Source: Hydrogenophaga sp. (GTDB lineage: Bacteria > Pseudomonadota > Gammaproteobacteria > Burkholderiales > Burkholderiaceae_C). Taken from it: a stretch of 23,393 bases of DNA. The position numbers and the translations under genes are program-made. This document shows positions 14,417 to 23,393 of this stretch, piece after piece. Location of the stretch: the NCBI GenBank assembly GCA_030684755.1, contig JAUXXN010000414.1, forward strand, positions 1-23,393, in the 5' to 3' direction. Within the stretch, counting starts at the first letter, position 1. Every line of letters begins with the position of its first letter. The notes below the pieces were generated by a model, which did no database searches, was not told the origin of the DNA, and worked only from the letters and a program-made list of their open reading frames with translations.

Positions 14417-15883
14417 TCAAACACCCTGTTCGACGGACGGGATGGCACTGCCGAAGAACACGCGGTTGCGGCCCACTTCTTTGGCCTGGTACATGGCTGC
14501 ATCGGCGGCTTCGACCACCTCGCTTGGCAGCGCGTTTTTGCCGCTGAACAGCACCAGGCCGATGCTGGCCGTGCAGCGGTGCACCACCTCTTGGGTCGTC
14601 CCGTCTTCCTGCACCGCCAAAAGGGCGTAGGGTTCGGCCAGGCGCTCGCGAACTTTTTCGGCCACGGCGCACGCTTGCTGCGCCGACTGGTCGGGGTCGG
14701 TGCTCAGCTCACCGAGCAGCACCACAAACTCGTCGCCACCGAACCGCGCCACGGTGTCCATTTGCCGCACGCAGGCCTGCAAGCGGCTGCCCACTTCCAT
14801 CAGCAGCAGGTCGCCCACGGCGTGGCCGTGCAGGTCGTTGAGGGGTTTGAAGTTATCGAGATCCAGAAACATCAGAGCGCACAACCTGGCAGACCGCTTG
14901 CTGGCGGCCAGGGCCTGGGCCAGGCGGTCGTCTAGCAAGCGGCGGTTGGCCAGCTGGGTCAACGGGTCAAAAAAGGCCAACTGCCGAACCTGCTCTTCAA
15001 GCAGCTTGCGCTGGGTGATTTCGCGGGTAATGCCGTGGTAGCCCACCACGTTGCCGCTGGTATCAACCTCGGCCCTTGAGATCACTTCGCCCCACAGCTC
15101 TCGGCCGTCTTTGCAGCGGTGCGGTGCCTCGAAGCTGACAAAAGGGCTCGATTTGCCTTCTGCTCGGGCTTGTCGGTTGACCCGCAGGACTTCTTTGACG
15201 TGCTCTGCACCCGCCGGGGTAAACAGTTCGAGCACGTGATGCCCCACCACCTCGCAGGCCTTGAATCCACGCAAACGCTCGTCGGCCGGGCTGATGTAGG
15301 TGATAAAAAGGTGGCCATCTGCCTTCCACAGCACATCGCGGGTGTCTTCAATCAGCAGGCGGTACAGGGCTTCACTCTCGTGCAGGGCGTGGGTGCGCTC
15401 CTCGACCAAGGCTTCGAGCACCTGGTTTTTTTCGCGCAGCGATTTCAGCGGGTAGACCTCGCCGTCCTGCACCATGGGGTACGGGATTGAAAAGCTGCTG
15501 TGCACAATCTTCCACACCTCGCCTTCGAGTCGAAACATCAACACCAGGCGCACCACCTCGCTGGCCAGAACATGGTCGGACATCGGCAGGTGGATGTGAA
15601 ACAACGCGGTGGCCACCACCACGTCGGCACTGACGTCTTGCAGGTGCATGTCCAGCATTTCCATGCGGATGGGGTTAGGCACTTGGGCAAAGTCTTGCCG
15701 GGTGATGTCTTGCCAGGCCCGCAGGTCTTTGACCAAAAAATCACCGCCGCCGGTGTAGCCGCTGAAGTTGTCGCTGAACCGTTCGATGAGCCTCGGGTCG
15801 CGCCCGGCGTACATCGCGAGGTAATCGTCCAGCAGCGAGCGGATGAGCAGATCGCGGTTTGAAACGCTGGTGGGTGTGGTCAC
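14417..15883 (-). CDS. Diguanylate cyclase with NTF2-like and PAS sensory domains
   Basis: The product probably makes cyclic di-GMP from two GTP in response to a cytoplasmic signal. From the GTG at 15883 it has 488 residues. The N-terminal 10-145 or so looks like an NTF2/SnoaL-type fold (RFSDNFSGYTGGGDF, then a strand-rich part ending VWKIVHSSFSIPY). A short helical linker is followed by PAS-PAC (about 170-292, ending HGITREITQRK) and GGDEF (about 300-475). The active site is canonical, RFGGDEFVVLL at 380-390, with an RQMD inhibitory I-site (373-376); FDPLTQLANRRLL and FLDLDNFKPLND are present. No membrane segment is seen. The start is chosen because AGGAGAGG lies just before GTG 15883; ATG 15910 and GTG 15919 are in frame but have poor ribosome sites. 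It converges on hoxJ; no link to hydrogenase control is shown. Confidence 0.88.
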   Translation of the reverse strand: MTTPTSVSNRDLLIRSLLDDYLAMYAGRDPRLIERFSDNFSGYTGGGDFLVKDLRAWQDITRQDFAQVPNPIRMEMLDMHLQDVSADVVVATALFHIHLPMSDHVLASEVVRLVLMFRLEGEVWKIVHSSFSIPYPMVQDGEVYPLKSLREKNQVLEALVEERTHALHESEALYRLLIEDTRDVLWKADGHLFITYISPADERLRGFKACEVVGHHVLELFTPAGAEHVKEVLRVNRQARAEGKSSPFVSFEAPHRCKDGRELWGEVISRAEVDTSGNVVGYHGITREITQRKLLEEQVRQLAFFDPLTQLANRRLLDDRLAQALAASKRSARLCALMFLDLDNFKPLNDLHGHAVGDLLLMEVGSRLQACVRQMDTVARFGGDEFVVLLGELSTDPDQSAQQACAVAEKVRERLAEPYALLAVQEDGTTQEVVHRCTASIGLVLFSGKNALPSEVVEAADAAMYQAKEVGRNRVFFGSAIPSVEQGV

Positions 15884-16413
15884 GGGCCTCTCCTGTTGGT
15901 CATGGTTCATGATGGCCACTCAAGGTGGGGCTGTCGCGCCCCACGCCCTGGGGTAGAGGCCCAACCTCACAAAGTGCGTCAGGTTTCCAGGTGAATGCTG
16001 GTTTGCGGATGGCAAATTCAACCACATGAATGCAAGCCTGAGACAGGCTCGCACGGTTTTTTGCGCCCCAAGCGCCGTTGACCTGCGCCGTTTCAGAGGT
16101 CGCAGCAGCCCAATGGCGAGGCCAATGGGCGCGGGTCGGCTTGTCTCCCTCTGCACGAGCAGCAATGCCCCCAACTGGCCTGAATCGCTACATGGCTGAC
16201 TCACTGACCCAGTTCAGCGTTTTCATACGCGCACCCTAAGCCTTAAAAATCTTGCATCAGGTCCGTTCATAAACCCGACAGCCATTCTCATTTTGTGAAG
16301 AGTTGGTCCAGGGCGAAATCGTTGCGCAGGATGTTGCCGTAGCCGCTGCTTCCAGTCCCGGTTCCCCCGAAGCGGGAAACTGCGGCTGCTGGCGTTCCCG
16401 TGACAATCGCACC
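15884..16413. other. 530-bp gene-free region between divergent cyclase and transporter genes
   Basis: No convincing gene is present. A 94-codon frame on the minus strand (15920-16204) has no family resemblance and no ribosome site. Visible structure includes a perfect 7-bp stem GTGGGGC/GCCCCAC (15925-15931 and 15938-15944) in what would be the cyclase leader, and AGCCTG-AGA-CAGGCT (16035-16049) followed seven bases later by TTTTTT (16057-16062). The right copy of the 14-bp repeat is also here (16253-16266). The region should hold promoters for both flanking genes, but I could not pick convincing -35/-10 pairs. It does not resemble a GEMM (cyclic di-GMP) riboswitch. Confidence 0.6.
16253..16266 (+). 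repeat. 14-bp direct repeat, right copy
   Basis: This is the second occurrence of TGCATCAGGTCCGT, identical to 14387-14400. It lies about 150 bp upstream of the transporter start. Flanking bases are not shared beyond the 14. Confidence 0.5.
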
Positions 16414-17172
16414 ATGGAACTTTTGCTCGTCACCCTTGCCTCCCTGTTCGCCGGTTTTGTCGATGCCATCGTGGGCGGTGGCGGACTGATTCTGGTGCCC
16501 GCGCTGTTTGCGGTGTTTCCCACCACCCACCCCGCTACGCTGTTTGGCGTCAACAAAGGTGCGTCGGTGTGGGGCACGGCAGCGGCCACGCTGCAATACG
16601 CCCAGCGGGTGCGCATGCCGTGGCACGCGTTGTTGCCGGCCGCCGCTGTGGCGTTTGCCGGTTCGCTGGTGGGCGCCTGGACGGTGACCGTGATCTCGCC
16701 CGACTTTTTGCGCCGCGCTTTGCCGCTGGTGCTGCTGGGTGTGCTGGCTTACACGCTGGCCAAAAAGCAACTGGGCCACAGCCATGCGCCGCGCTTTTCG
16801 GGCCGCCGCGAAGCGCTGGCCGCGAGCCTGCTGGGCGTGACCATTGGTTTTTACGACGGCTTCTTTGGCCCCGGCACAGGCAGCTTTTTCGTGTTTTTGT
16901 TTGTGCGCTGGCTGGGCTACGACTTCTTGCACGCCAGCGCCAGCGCCAAGCTGCTCAACACCGCGTCCAACCTGTCGGCGCTGATGCTGTTCGCTTGGAA
17001 AGGCCATGTGTGGTGGCACTTTGTCGTGGTGATGGCGGTGGCCAATGTGGCGGGCAGCCTGTTGGGCACGCGCCTGGCGCTCAAGCACGGCAGCGGCTTC
17101 GTGCGCCAAGTCTTCATCGTGGTGGTGAGCGCGCTGATCTTGAAGACGACCTACGACGCCTGGATGCGGTAA
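16414..17172 (+). CDS. TSUP-family (TauE/SafE) membrane transporter
   Basis: This is a 252-residue integral membrane protein of the sulfite exporter TauE/SafE (DUF81) family, which moves sulfur-containing or small organic anions across the inner membrane. The substrate here is not predictable. The start has the typical first repeat, FAGFVDAIVGGGGLILVPAL. The second repeat shows the matching GFYDGFFGPGTGSFFVFLF near residue 148. Hydrophobic segments suggest about seven to eight helices with a basic cytoplasmic loop around 120-132. The ATG at 16414 begins directly with the first helix; the in-frame extension to 16303 would add 37 polar residues without family resemblance and is left out. It ends 14 bp from the convergent mrdA stop. 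No functional tie to hydrogenase genes is evident. Confidence 0.9.
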   Translation: MELLLVTLASLFAGFVDAIVGGGGLILVPALFAVFPTTHPATLFGVNKGASVWGTAAATLQYAQRVRMPWHALLPAAAVAFAGSLVGAWTVTVISPDFLRRALPLVLLGVLAYTLAKKQLGHSHAPRFSGRREALAASLLGVTIGFYDGFFGPGTGSFFVFLFVRWLGYDFLHASASAKLLNTASNLSALMLFAWKGHVWWHFVVVMAVANVAGSLLGTRLALKHGSGFVRQVFIVVVSALILKTTYDAWMR

Positions 17173-17186
17173 GTTTGTTGCCCGCG

Positions 17187-19151
17187 TTACGGAAGGGTTT
17201 CCGTTTCATGGGGCCAGGGCAGGGTGCTGGCTTTCAGCGGCGTGCCGATGGGGCTGGCGGCCAGGCCTTTTTGCACCGCAGCCAAGTCCTGGGCGTTGGG
17301 GTATTGGTCCATCAGCAGGTAGTCGAATACCCGTCGCGCAATGGGCGCGGCGTGGGCCGAGCCAAAGCCCGCGTTTTCCACCACCACCGCCAGCGCCACA
17401 CGCGGCTGCTCCATGGGGGCGAAGGCCACATACAGCGAGTGGTCGCGTTGGTGCTCTTCTAGCTTGCGCGCGTCGTAGCGGTCTTTCTGGCCAATGGTCA
17501 CCGCCTGGGCGGTTCCCGTTTTGCCACCGCTCTCGTAGCCGGCACCGGCGAATACGCGGGTCGAGGTGCCTTCGGTGGTCACGTCTTGCATGGCGCGCAA
17601 CACGGTCTGCACATGCTCGGGTTTGTAACCCAGGGATGTGGCCACAGGAACCTTGGGCGGCGTGCGTTCGCGTGTTACCACGTCTTCGGTGGCCAGGGTC
17701 AGATGGGGGGTGTATTTCACGCCCCCATTGGCCAGCGTTGCCATGGCATGGGCCACTTGCAACATGGTGAAGCTGTTGTAGCCCTGGCCAATGCCCAGCG
17801 AGATGGTTTCGCCTGCGTACCAGCGCTTTTGCTCGGGCCGTTTGTAGTAATTGCGCTTCCATTCTTGGCTGGGCAACACGCCGCGCACCTCGCCACGCAG
17901 GTCAATTCCCGTGATCTGGCCAAACCCGAGCGGTTTCATGAAGTCGTGCATCAGGTCTACCCCCATTTCGCTGGCCAGCGAGTAGTAATAGGTGTTGCTC
18001 GACTTGACGATGCTGCGGCGCATGTCCACCGCGCCCAGCCCGCTGTCGCCATGGCTGCGGAAACGGTGGTTGCCAAACATCCAAAACCCGGGGTCGTTGA
18101 TGGTGGTGTTGGCGCTGCGGGTGTTGGTTTGCAACGCAGCCATTGCCATAAAGGGTTTGTAGGTGGAGCCCGGCGGGTAGGTGCCGCGCAGCGCCCGGTT
18201 CAGCAGCGGTTTGTCCAGCGACTCGTTGAGCGCTTTCCAGTTTTCTACGTCGATGCCCTCGACAAACAGGTTGGGGTCGAAGGTGGGCTTGCTGACAAAG
18301 GCAAGCACTTCGCCATTGCGTGGGTCAATGGCCACCAAGGCTCCTCGTCGCTCGCCAAACATGTCTTCCACCAGCTTTTGCAGTTGGATGTCGATGGCCA
18401 GCACCACCGTGTTGCCGGGGGTGGCGGGCGTGTTGTTGAGCGAACGCACGGCGCGCCCACCGGCTGAGGTTTCCACCAGCTCAAAGCCGGTGATGCCGTG
18501 CAGCTCGCGTTCGTAGCTTTGTTCGGCCCCCAGTTTGCCGATGTATTCGGTGCCCCGGTAGTTGGCCTGGTCTTCTTCGGGCCATTCTTGGATGAGGGCT
18601 TTTTCGCGCTGGTTGATGCGACCTATGTAGCCAATGACGTGGCTGGCCACCTCGCCGTTGGGGTATTGGCGAATCAGCCGTGCCCGCACATCGACACCTG
18701 GAAAACGGTAGCGCTGGGCCGAAAAGCGGGCCACCTCTTCGTCGCTCAGACGGGTGCGAAGTGGCAGTGAATCAAAGCGGTGCGACTCTGCCAGCAGCTT
18801 GCGAAAGCGGCGTTTGTCGCGCGGTTGCACCTCCACCAGTTCGCCCAGCGCTTCAATGGTTTCATCCAGATCGGCCACCTTGGAGGGCGTGATCTCCAGC
18901 GTGTAGGCCGAATAGTTGGTGGCCAGCACGCGGCCGTAGCGGTCCAAAATTTGTCCCCGGTTGGGCACCACCGGCAGCACCGCCGTGCGGTTGCTCTCGG
19001 CCTGGGCCAGCAGGTCGTCGTGCCGAGTCACCTGCAGGTGCACCATGCGTGCAACCACCAAACCAAACGCGAACAACACCCCCAGTACCGCCACCAAAAC
19101 CCGATTGCGGAACTGCGCCAAGTCGGCTTCGACATTGCGAAGTTCGGTCAT
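17187..19151 (-). CDS. mrdA: Penicillin-binding protein 2 (elongation transpeptidase)
   Basis: PBP2 crosslinks peptidoglycan in the rod elongation complex with MreBCD and RodA. The 654-residue protein has one N-terminal membrane anchor (about 18-38, LVAVLGVLFAFGLVVARMV), a pedestal domain with NRGQILDRYG, and a transpeptidase domain with the active-site tetrad STYK (Ser329, Lys332), SSN (384-386) and KTG (544-546). The ATG at 19151 is preferred because it gives MTELRNVEADL, follows a GGA-type ribosome site, and matches beta-proteobacterial homologues as I recall them; an in-frame TTG at 19163 would add four residues. It is the last gene of the mre operon here. rodA, which often follows, is absent and the next gene is convergent. 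Confidence 0.96.
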   Translation of the reverse strand: MTELRNVEADLAQFRNRVLVAVLGVLFAFGLVVARMVHLQVTRHDDLLAQAESNRTAVLPVVPNRGQILDRYGRVLATNYSAYTLEITPSKVADLDETIEALGELVEVQPRDKRRFRKLLAESHRFDSLPLRTRLSDEEVARFSAQRYRFPGVDVRARLIRQYPNGEVASHVIGYIGRINQREKALIQEWPEEDQANYRGTEYIGKLGAEQSYERELHGITGFELVETSAGGRAVRSLNNTPATPGNTVVLAIDIQLQKLVEDMFGERRGALVAIDPRNGEVLAFVSKPTFDPNLFVEGIDVENWKALNESLDKPLLNRALRGTYPPGSTYKPFMAMAALQTNTRSANTTINDPGFWMFGNHRFRSHGDSGLGAVDMRRSIVKSSNTYYYSLASEMGVDLMHDFMKPLGFGQITGIDLRGEVRGVLPSQEWKRNYYKRPEQKRWYAGETISLGIGQGYNSFTMLQVAHAMATLANGGVKYTPHLTLATEDVVTRERTPPKVPVATSLGYKPEHVQTVLRAMQDVTTEGTSTRVFAGAGYESGGKTGTAQAVTIGQKDRYDARKLEEHQRDHSLYVAFAPMEQPRVALAVVVENAGFGSAHAAPIARRVFDYLLMDQYPNAQDLAAVQKGLAASPIGTPLKASTLPWPHETETLP

Positions 19152-19192
19152 GTCAATTTCCAAGCCTCATCCGGCGTGGGATGCCTGACACA

Positions 19193-19273
19193 GGATGCGG
19201 TGGAACCGGCTTGGCCGGGCCACTTGCATCGCCCCACCGAGGAGGTGACGCCAAAGGCGGCGCGGGGGTTTTT
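19193..19273 (-). repeat. Hairpin repeat (copy B) between mreD and mrdA
   Basis: It aligns along its length with the reverse complement of 3701-3779, sharing GGTGACGCYRAAGGCGGCGC, the GCCCC block and an inner CCGGC-N3-GCCGG hairpin (19206-19218). The outer stem pairs GATGC and TGG (from 19194) with CCA and GCATC (to 19230). Copy A uses GACACC/GGTGTC there, so both strands of the stem changed together. Read in the direction of mre transcription it begins a few bases after the mreD stop, as copy A does after hypE. It fills most of the 125-bp gap. Confidence 0.75.
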
Positions 19274-19276
19274 CAT

Positions 19277-19807
19277 CTACAGTGGCCGGTTGTCGTCGGG
19301 GTTGGGCGCTCGCCGCTGCGGCGCCAGCAGCAGCACACTGATCAGCGGCCACAGAGCGGCTTCAATCAGCGGGGCCAAGAAAGACGAAGCGCCGGCAAAT
19401 GTGCCACCCGAAGCCATGCGCACCAGCCACTCCAGCACATGCACAACCAGAAACAGCGGGAGCAGTTGCACCGCCTGGGTGGGCACCGCAAACCAGAGCA
19501 GGCGCCGGTGCATGAACACGGCTGCGTAACCCAGCACCGTGTAAATCAAGGCGTGTTGGCCGAGCAGCGCGCCTTGTTGCACGTCCATGGTCAGGCCAAA
19601 GGCAAAGGCCACGCCCACGCCGATGCGTTGCGGCTGGTGCACGCTCCAGAACACCAGCACCACAGCCAACAGGTCGGGTACCCAGGCCGCGCGGCCCCAC
19701 AGGCCCATGTTCATGCCCATGTTGACCACCAAAGCCGCCACCAGGCTGAACCAGATGAAGAGCGGGTTGGCTGGCAGCAACAGCTGCTGGCCGGGTCGCA
19801 TGATCAT
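19277..19807 (-). CDS. mreD: MreD, rod-shape inner-membrane protein
   Basis: MreD is a small polytopic membrane protein of the elongasome that works with MreC. The 176 residues are strongly hydrophobic with about five helices: IWFSLVAALVVNMGMNMGL, LLAVVLVFWSV, GVGVAFAFGLTMDV, ALIYTVLGYAAVF, and LLPLFLVVHVLEWLV followed by a last segment. The motif FGLTMDVQQGALLGQHAL is typical of the family. The ATG at 19807 forms an ATGA overlap with the mreC stop; another ATG two codons later (19801) is possible. The C-terminus is short, polar and basic. It lies between mreC and mrdA in the usual order. Confidence 0.94.
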   Translation of the reverse strand: MIMRPGQQLLLPANPLFIWFSLVAALVVNMGMNMGLWGRAAWVPDLLAVVLVFWSVHQPQRIGVGVAFAFGLTMDVQQGALLGQHALIYTVLGYAAVFMHRRLLWFAVPTQAVQLLPLFLVVHVLEWLVRMASGGTFAGASSFLAPLIEAALWPLISVLLLAPQRRAPNPDDNRPL

Positions 19808-20751
19808 GGCGTACTCCGGGGGGTGGGCACCGATGGGGCGGGGGCCGTGCGCTGTGTCAGTGGGCTCTTGGCCTCGGGCCGAGAGGGTGGCAGGCTGGGG
19901 CCAACAGGCTTGAGCACCAACACGTGCAAAGCACCTTGCACGCGCGCCAGCGGTTCGCAGCGAATGCGGGTGAAGGACGATTCGGCACGCCGCTCCACCT
20001 GTGTCACGCGCGCCACTGGCAGACCGGGCGGGTAGACCCCATCGACACCGCTGGTGGTCAGCAAATCGCCTTCCACGATGTCGGCATTGGCCAGCGTGTA
20101 GCGCAGCTCCATGCCATCACCAGAGGCGGACGGCTGGCCATAGGCCACATTGCGCGCACCAGTTCGTGTATTGAGCACGGGAATCGTTTGGTCGCGGTCC
20201 ACCAGCAAGGTCACTTCAGACACCTGCGGGTAGACGCGGGTGACCTGACCGAGCACGCCGCTGTCGTCAATCACGGGGGAGCCGGGTTCTATACCGTGCA
20301 TCTGCCCGCGGTCAATCACCACTTTGCGGGAGAAAGGGTCGGCTGCGTCGTACAGCACCTGTGCGCCGGTGGTCGTTGTGGTGATGCGCTCGCGCATGGC
20401 CAGCAGTTCGCGCAGGCGCTGGTTTTCCAGCTGCAGTTGCTCCAGCTGCAGCGATTGCCCCGCCTGCGTGGTCAGGCGCTTCAACGCCACAGCTTCGTTG
20501 CGCTGCGCCTGGTGCAGCGAGGTGAAGTAGCCCCCGGCCTGGGCGATCGCCTGCACCGGTTGCAGCACCATCCATTGAACCGGGTACAGCACGGTGGCCA
20601 GGGCCGAGCGGATGGGTGTGGTGAGTTTGAAGCGCACGTCGGCCACCATCAGAAACAAAGCCAAAGCGCTGAAGACCACCATTTTGGACAGCGCAGAGGG
20701 CCCCTGTTTGAAAAACGGCGGCGGGGAACGGTCCAGGGTGCCCAGTGGCAT
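19804..20751 (-). CDS. mreC: MreC, rod-shape-determining periplasmic scaffold
   Basis: MreC anchors the elongation complex and binds PBP2. The 315-residue protein starts MPLGTLDRSPPPFFKQGPS, has one membrane helix (about 25-43, FSALALFLMVADVRF), a heptad-like coiled coil (about 75-118, LEQLQLENQRLRELLAMRE), and then the periplasmic beta domain with FSRKVVIDRGQMHGI, GSPVIDDSGVLGQV and LTTSGVDGVYPPGLPV. The last 45 residues or so are Pro, Ser and Thr rich and low in complexity, as is common in beta-proteobacteria. It starts 45 bp after the mreB stop and overlaps mreD by 4 bp. Confidence 0.95.
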   Translation of the reverse strand: MPLGTLDRSPPPFFKQGPSALSKMVVFSALALFLMVADVRFKLTTPIRSALATVLYPVQWMVLQPVQAIAQAGGYFTSLHQAQRNEAVALKRLTTQAGQSLQLEQLQLENQRLRELLAMRERITTTTTGAQVLYDAADPFSRKVVIDRGQMHGIEPGSPVIDDSGVLGQVTRVYPQVSEVTLLVDRDQTIPVLNTRTGARNVAYGQPSASGDGMELRYTLANADIVEGDLLTTSGVDGVYPPGLPVARVTQVERRAESSFTRIRCEPLARVQGALHVLVLKPVGPSLPPSRPEAKSPLTQRTAPAPSVPTPRSTP

Positions 20752-20796
20752 GGAAAGTCGGTCGGGTCTGCTGGTGTGCCGGCTGGCGGCGCTGGC

Positions 20797-22113
<1,317 letters not shown>

Positions 22114-22413
22114 ATGTCCCTGACCCTGTCCGACATCGGGCGCATTGCCAACCTCGCCCGGCTGGAGCTGTCCGCCGCCCAAAGCGAACGCATGCTGACC
22201 CAGCTCAACGGTTTCTTTGAGACCGTGGAGCAAATGAACGCCGTGGACACCACCGGCGTCGAGCCCCTGGCCCACCCCACCGCCGTGATCGACCATGTGA
22301 GCCTGCGCCTGCGCCCCGACGTGGCGAGCGAGCCCAACAACCGCGAAGCCAACCAAAAAAGCGCGCCCGCTGTCGAGCGCGGCCTGTTTCTTGTGCCGAA
22401 AGTCATTGAATGA
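22114..22413 (+). CDS. gatC: GatC, small subunit of Asp-tRNA(Asn)/Glu-tRNA(Gln) amidotransferase
   Basis: GatC is a small bridging subunit that stabilises the GatA-GatB complex converting mischarged Glu-tRNA(Gln) or Asp-tRNA(Asn) to the amidated forms in the cytoplasm. The 99 residues show the family layout: [45 protein letters not shown], then RPDV and a C-terminal [12 protein letters not shown] that wraps around GatA. The ATG at 22114 gives the normal start; the ribosome site is weak. The stop overlaps gatA by ATGA. Confidence 0.96.
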   Translation: MSLTLSDIGRIANLARLELSAAQSERMLTQLNGFFETVEQMNAVDTTGVEPLAHPTAVIDHVSLRLRPDVASEPNNREANQKSAPAVERGLFLVPKVIE

Positions 22414-23393
22414 GTGCCCTCGAACTTCACCAAATGGACGTGGCCGAACTGGCCACCGCCTTGGTCGACAAAAAATGCTCCAGCGTCGAAGCTGCGCAGC
22501 AGTTGTTGACCCGCGCCAAGCAGCACGACCACCTGGGCGCCTACCTCGCCTTTAACGAAGAAGCCACCCTGGCCCAAGCCAAAGCCGCCGACGCCCGCCT
22601 AGCCGCAGGCGAGCGCACGCCGCTGCTGGGTGTGCCGCTGGCGCACAAAGACATTTTTGTCACCACCAATTTCCCCACCACCGCTGGCTCGAAGATGCTG
22701 GCTGCTTACCAGAGCCCGTTTGACGCCACCGTGGTGGCCCAACTGGCTGCAGCAGGTGCCGTGACGCTGGGCAAGCTCAATTGCGACGAGTTCGCCATGG
22801 GTTCGGGCAACGACAACTCGGCCTTTGGCCCAGCGCGCAACCCTTGGGATGTGTCCCGCGTGCCCGGCGGCTCCTCGGGTGGTTCGGCCGCGGCGGTGGC
22901 CGCGCGCCTGGTACCGGCTGCCACCGGCACCGACACGGGCGGCTCCATCCGCCAGCCCGCCGCGTTTTGCGGCATCACCGGCATCAAGCCCACCTACGGC
23001 CGCTGCTCGCGCTACGGCATGGTGGCGTTTGCGTCCAGCCTCGACCAGGCCGGCCCCATGGCCCGCAGCGCTGCCGACTGCGCCGTGCTGCTCAGCGCCA
23101 TGGCCGGCCCCGACATCGACCGCGATTCCACCAGCCTGGACCACCCGGCCGAAGACTACGCCGCCGCCCTCACCCAGCCCCGCGCCGGCGCCACCGCCGC
23201 GCAGCCGCTCAAGGGTTTGCGCATCGGTCTGCCCACCGAGTTTTTTGGTGCTGGTTGCGCGCCCGATGTGCTGGCTGCCGTGCGCGCAGCACTGGCCGAA
23301 TACGAAAAATTGGGCGCCACGCTGGTGGACATTTCGCTGCCACGCACCGAGCTGTCCATTCCGGTGTACTACGTCATTGCGCCGGCCGAGGCG
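22410..23393 (+). CDS. gatA: GatA, amidase subunit of the tRNA-dependent amidotransferase (3' end outside window)
   Basis: GatA hydrolyses glutamine to release the ammonia used by GatB on the mischarged tRNA. The first 328 codons are visible and the frame is open to the window end; the full protein is usually about 480-500 residues. The amidase-signature triad is present: Lys80 in [10 protein letters not shown], Ser155 in [10 protein letters not shown] and nucleophile Ser179 in [33 protein letters not shown] and [23 protein letters not shown] are also typical. The start is the ATGA overlap with gatC at 22410. gatB is expected to follow but is not in the window. Confidence 0.97.
   Translation, partial: MSALELHQMDVAELATALVDKKCSSVEAAQQLLTRAKQHDHLGAYLAFNEEATLAQAKAADARLAAGERTPLLGVPLAHKDIFVTTNFPTTAGSKMLAAYQSPFDATVVAQLAAAGAVTLGKLNCDEFAMGSGNDNSAFGPARNPWDVSRVPGGSSGGSAAAVAARLVPAATGTDTGGSIRQPAAFCGITGIKPTYGRCSRYGMVAFASSLDQAGPMARSAADCAVLLSAMAGPDIDRDSTSLDHPAEDYAAALTQPRAGATAAQPLKGLRIGLPTEFFGAGCAPDVLAAVRAALAEYEKLGATLVDISLPRTELSIPVYYVIAPAEA

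Noticed and set aside
16035..16062. AGCCTG-AGA-CAGGCT followed by TTTTTT as an intrinsic terminator
   Set aside because: Seven bases separate the stem from the T-run, the stem is short, and no plus-strand gene ends nearby for it to terminate.
15920..16204. 94-codon minus-strand frame in the cyclase-transporter gap
   Set aside because: No ribosome site, no recognisable motif, and it lies in what should be promoter and leader sequence.

Overview
The window looks like chromosome from a hydrogen-oxidising betaproteobacterium (Burkholderiales, most likely Comamonadaceae, in the neighbourhood of Hydrogenophaga). The evidence is the high GC content, a Ralstonia/Cupriavidus-type set of hyp and hox genes, the divergent mreB/gatC pair common in this order, and hairpin-rich intergenic repeats of a style I associate with Comamonadaceae. 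The last point is recollection, not a search result. The species is not determined.

Positions 2-14269 (+) hold a compact hydrogenase block. It starts with maturation genes: the 3' part of hypF, then hypC, hypD and hypE. After a gap of about 200 bp with a hairpin repeat comes hoxA, the sigma-54 response regulator. hoxA overlaps hoxF, and hoxF-hoxU-hoxY-hoxH (the cytoplasmic NAD+-reducing [NiFe]-hydrogenase) and hoxW (its C-terminal protease) follow with stop/start overlaps. Next are hoxB, hoxC and hoxJ, the H2-sensing regulatory hydrogenase and its histidine kinase. One array therefore carries sensor (HoxBC), kinase (HoxJ), regulator (HoxA), output enzyme (HoxFUYH), protease (HoxW) and part of the cofactor assembly machinery. 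In the Cupriavidus necator arrangement I know, the soluble-hydrogenase operon is separate from hypCDE-hoxABCJ; here it sits between hoxA and hoxB. hypA and hypB are not in view, and hoxI does not follow hoxW.

Positions 14270-17172 hold a convergent diguanylate cyclase with an NTF2-like/PAS/GGDEF layout (-), a 530-bp gene-free stretch, and a small TSUP (TauE/SafE) membrane transporter (+).

Positions 17187-21840 (-) hold the elongasome operon mreB-mreC-mreD-mrdA. No rodA follows mrdA, because the transporter gene converges on it 14 bp away. Across a 273-bp divergent promoter region lie gatC and the first 328 codons of gatA (+), part of the tRNA-dependent amidotransferase.

The least routine signals are as follows. 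hypD is interrupted in frame by a three-hairpin repeat adding about 34 residues. Two further hairpin repeats, after hypE and after mreD, share sequence and have compensating stem changes. The soluble hydrogenase is embedded inside its own sensory operon with hoxA coupled to hoxF. hoxA has no visible Shine-Dalgarno and begins very near a candidate promoter. I saw no tRNA, rRNA, CRISPR array, transposase or convincing intrinsic terminator.
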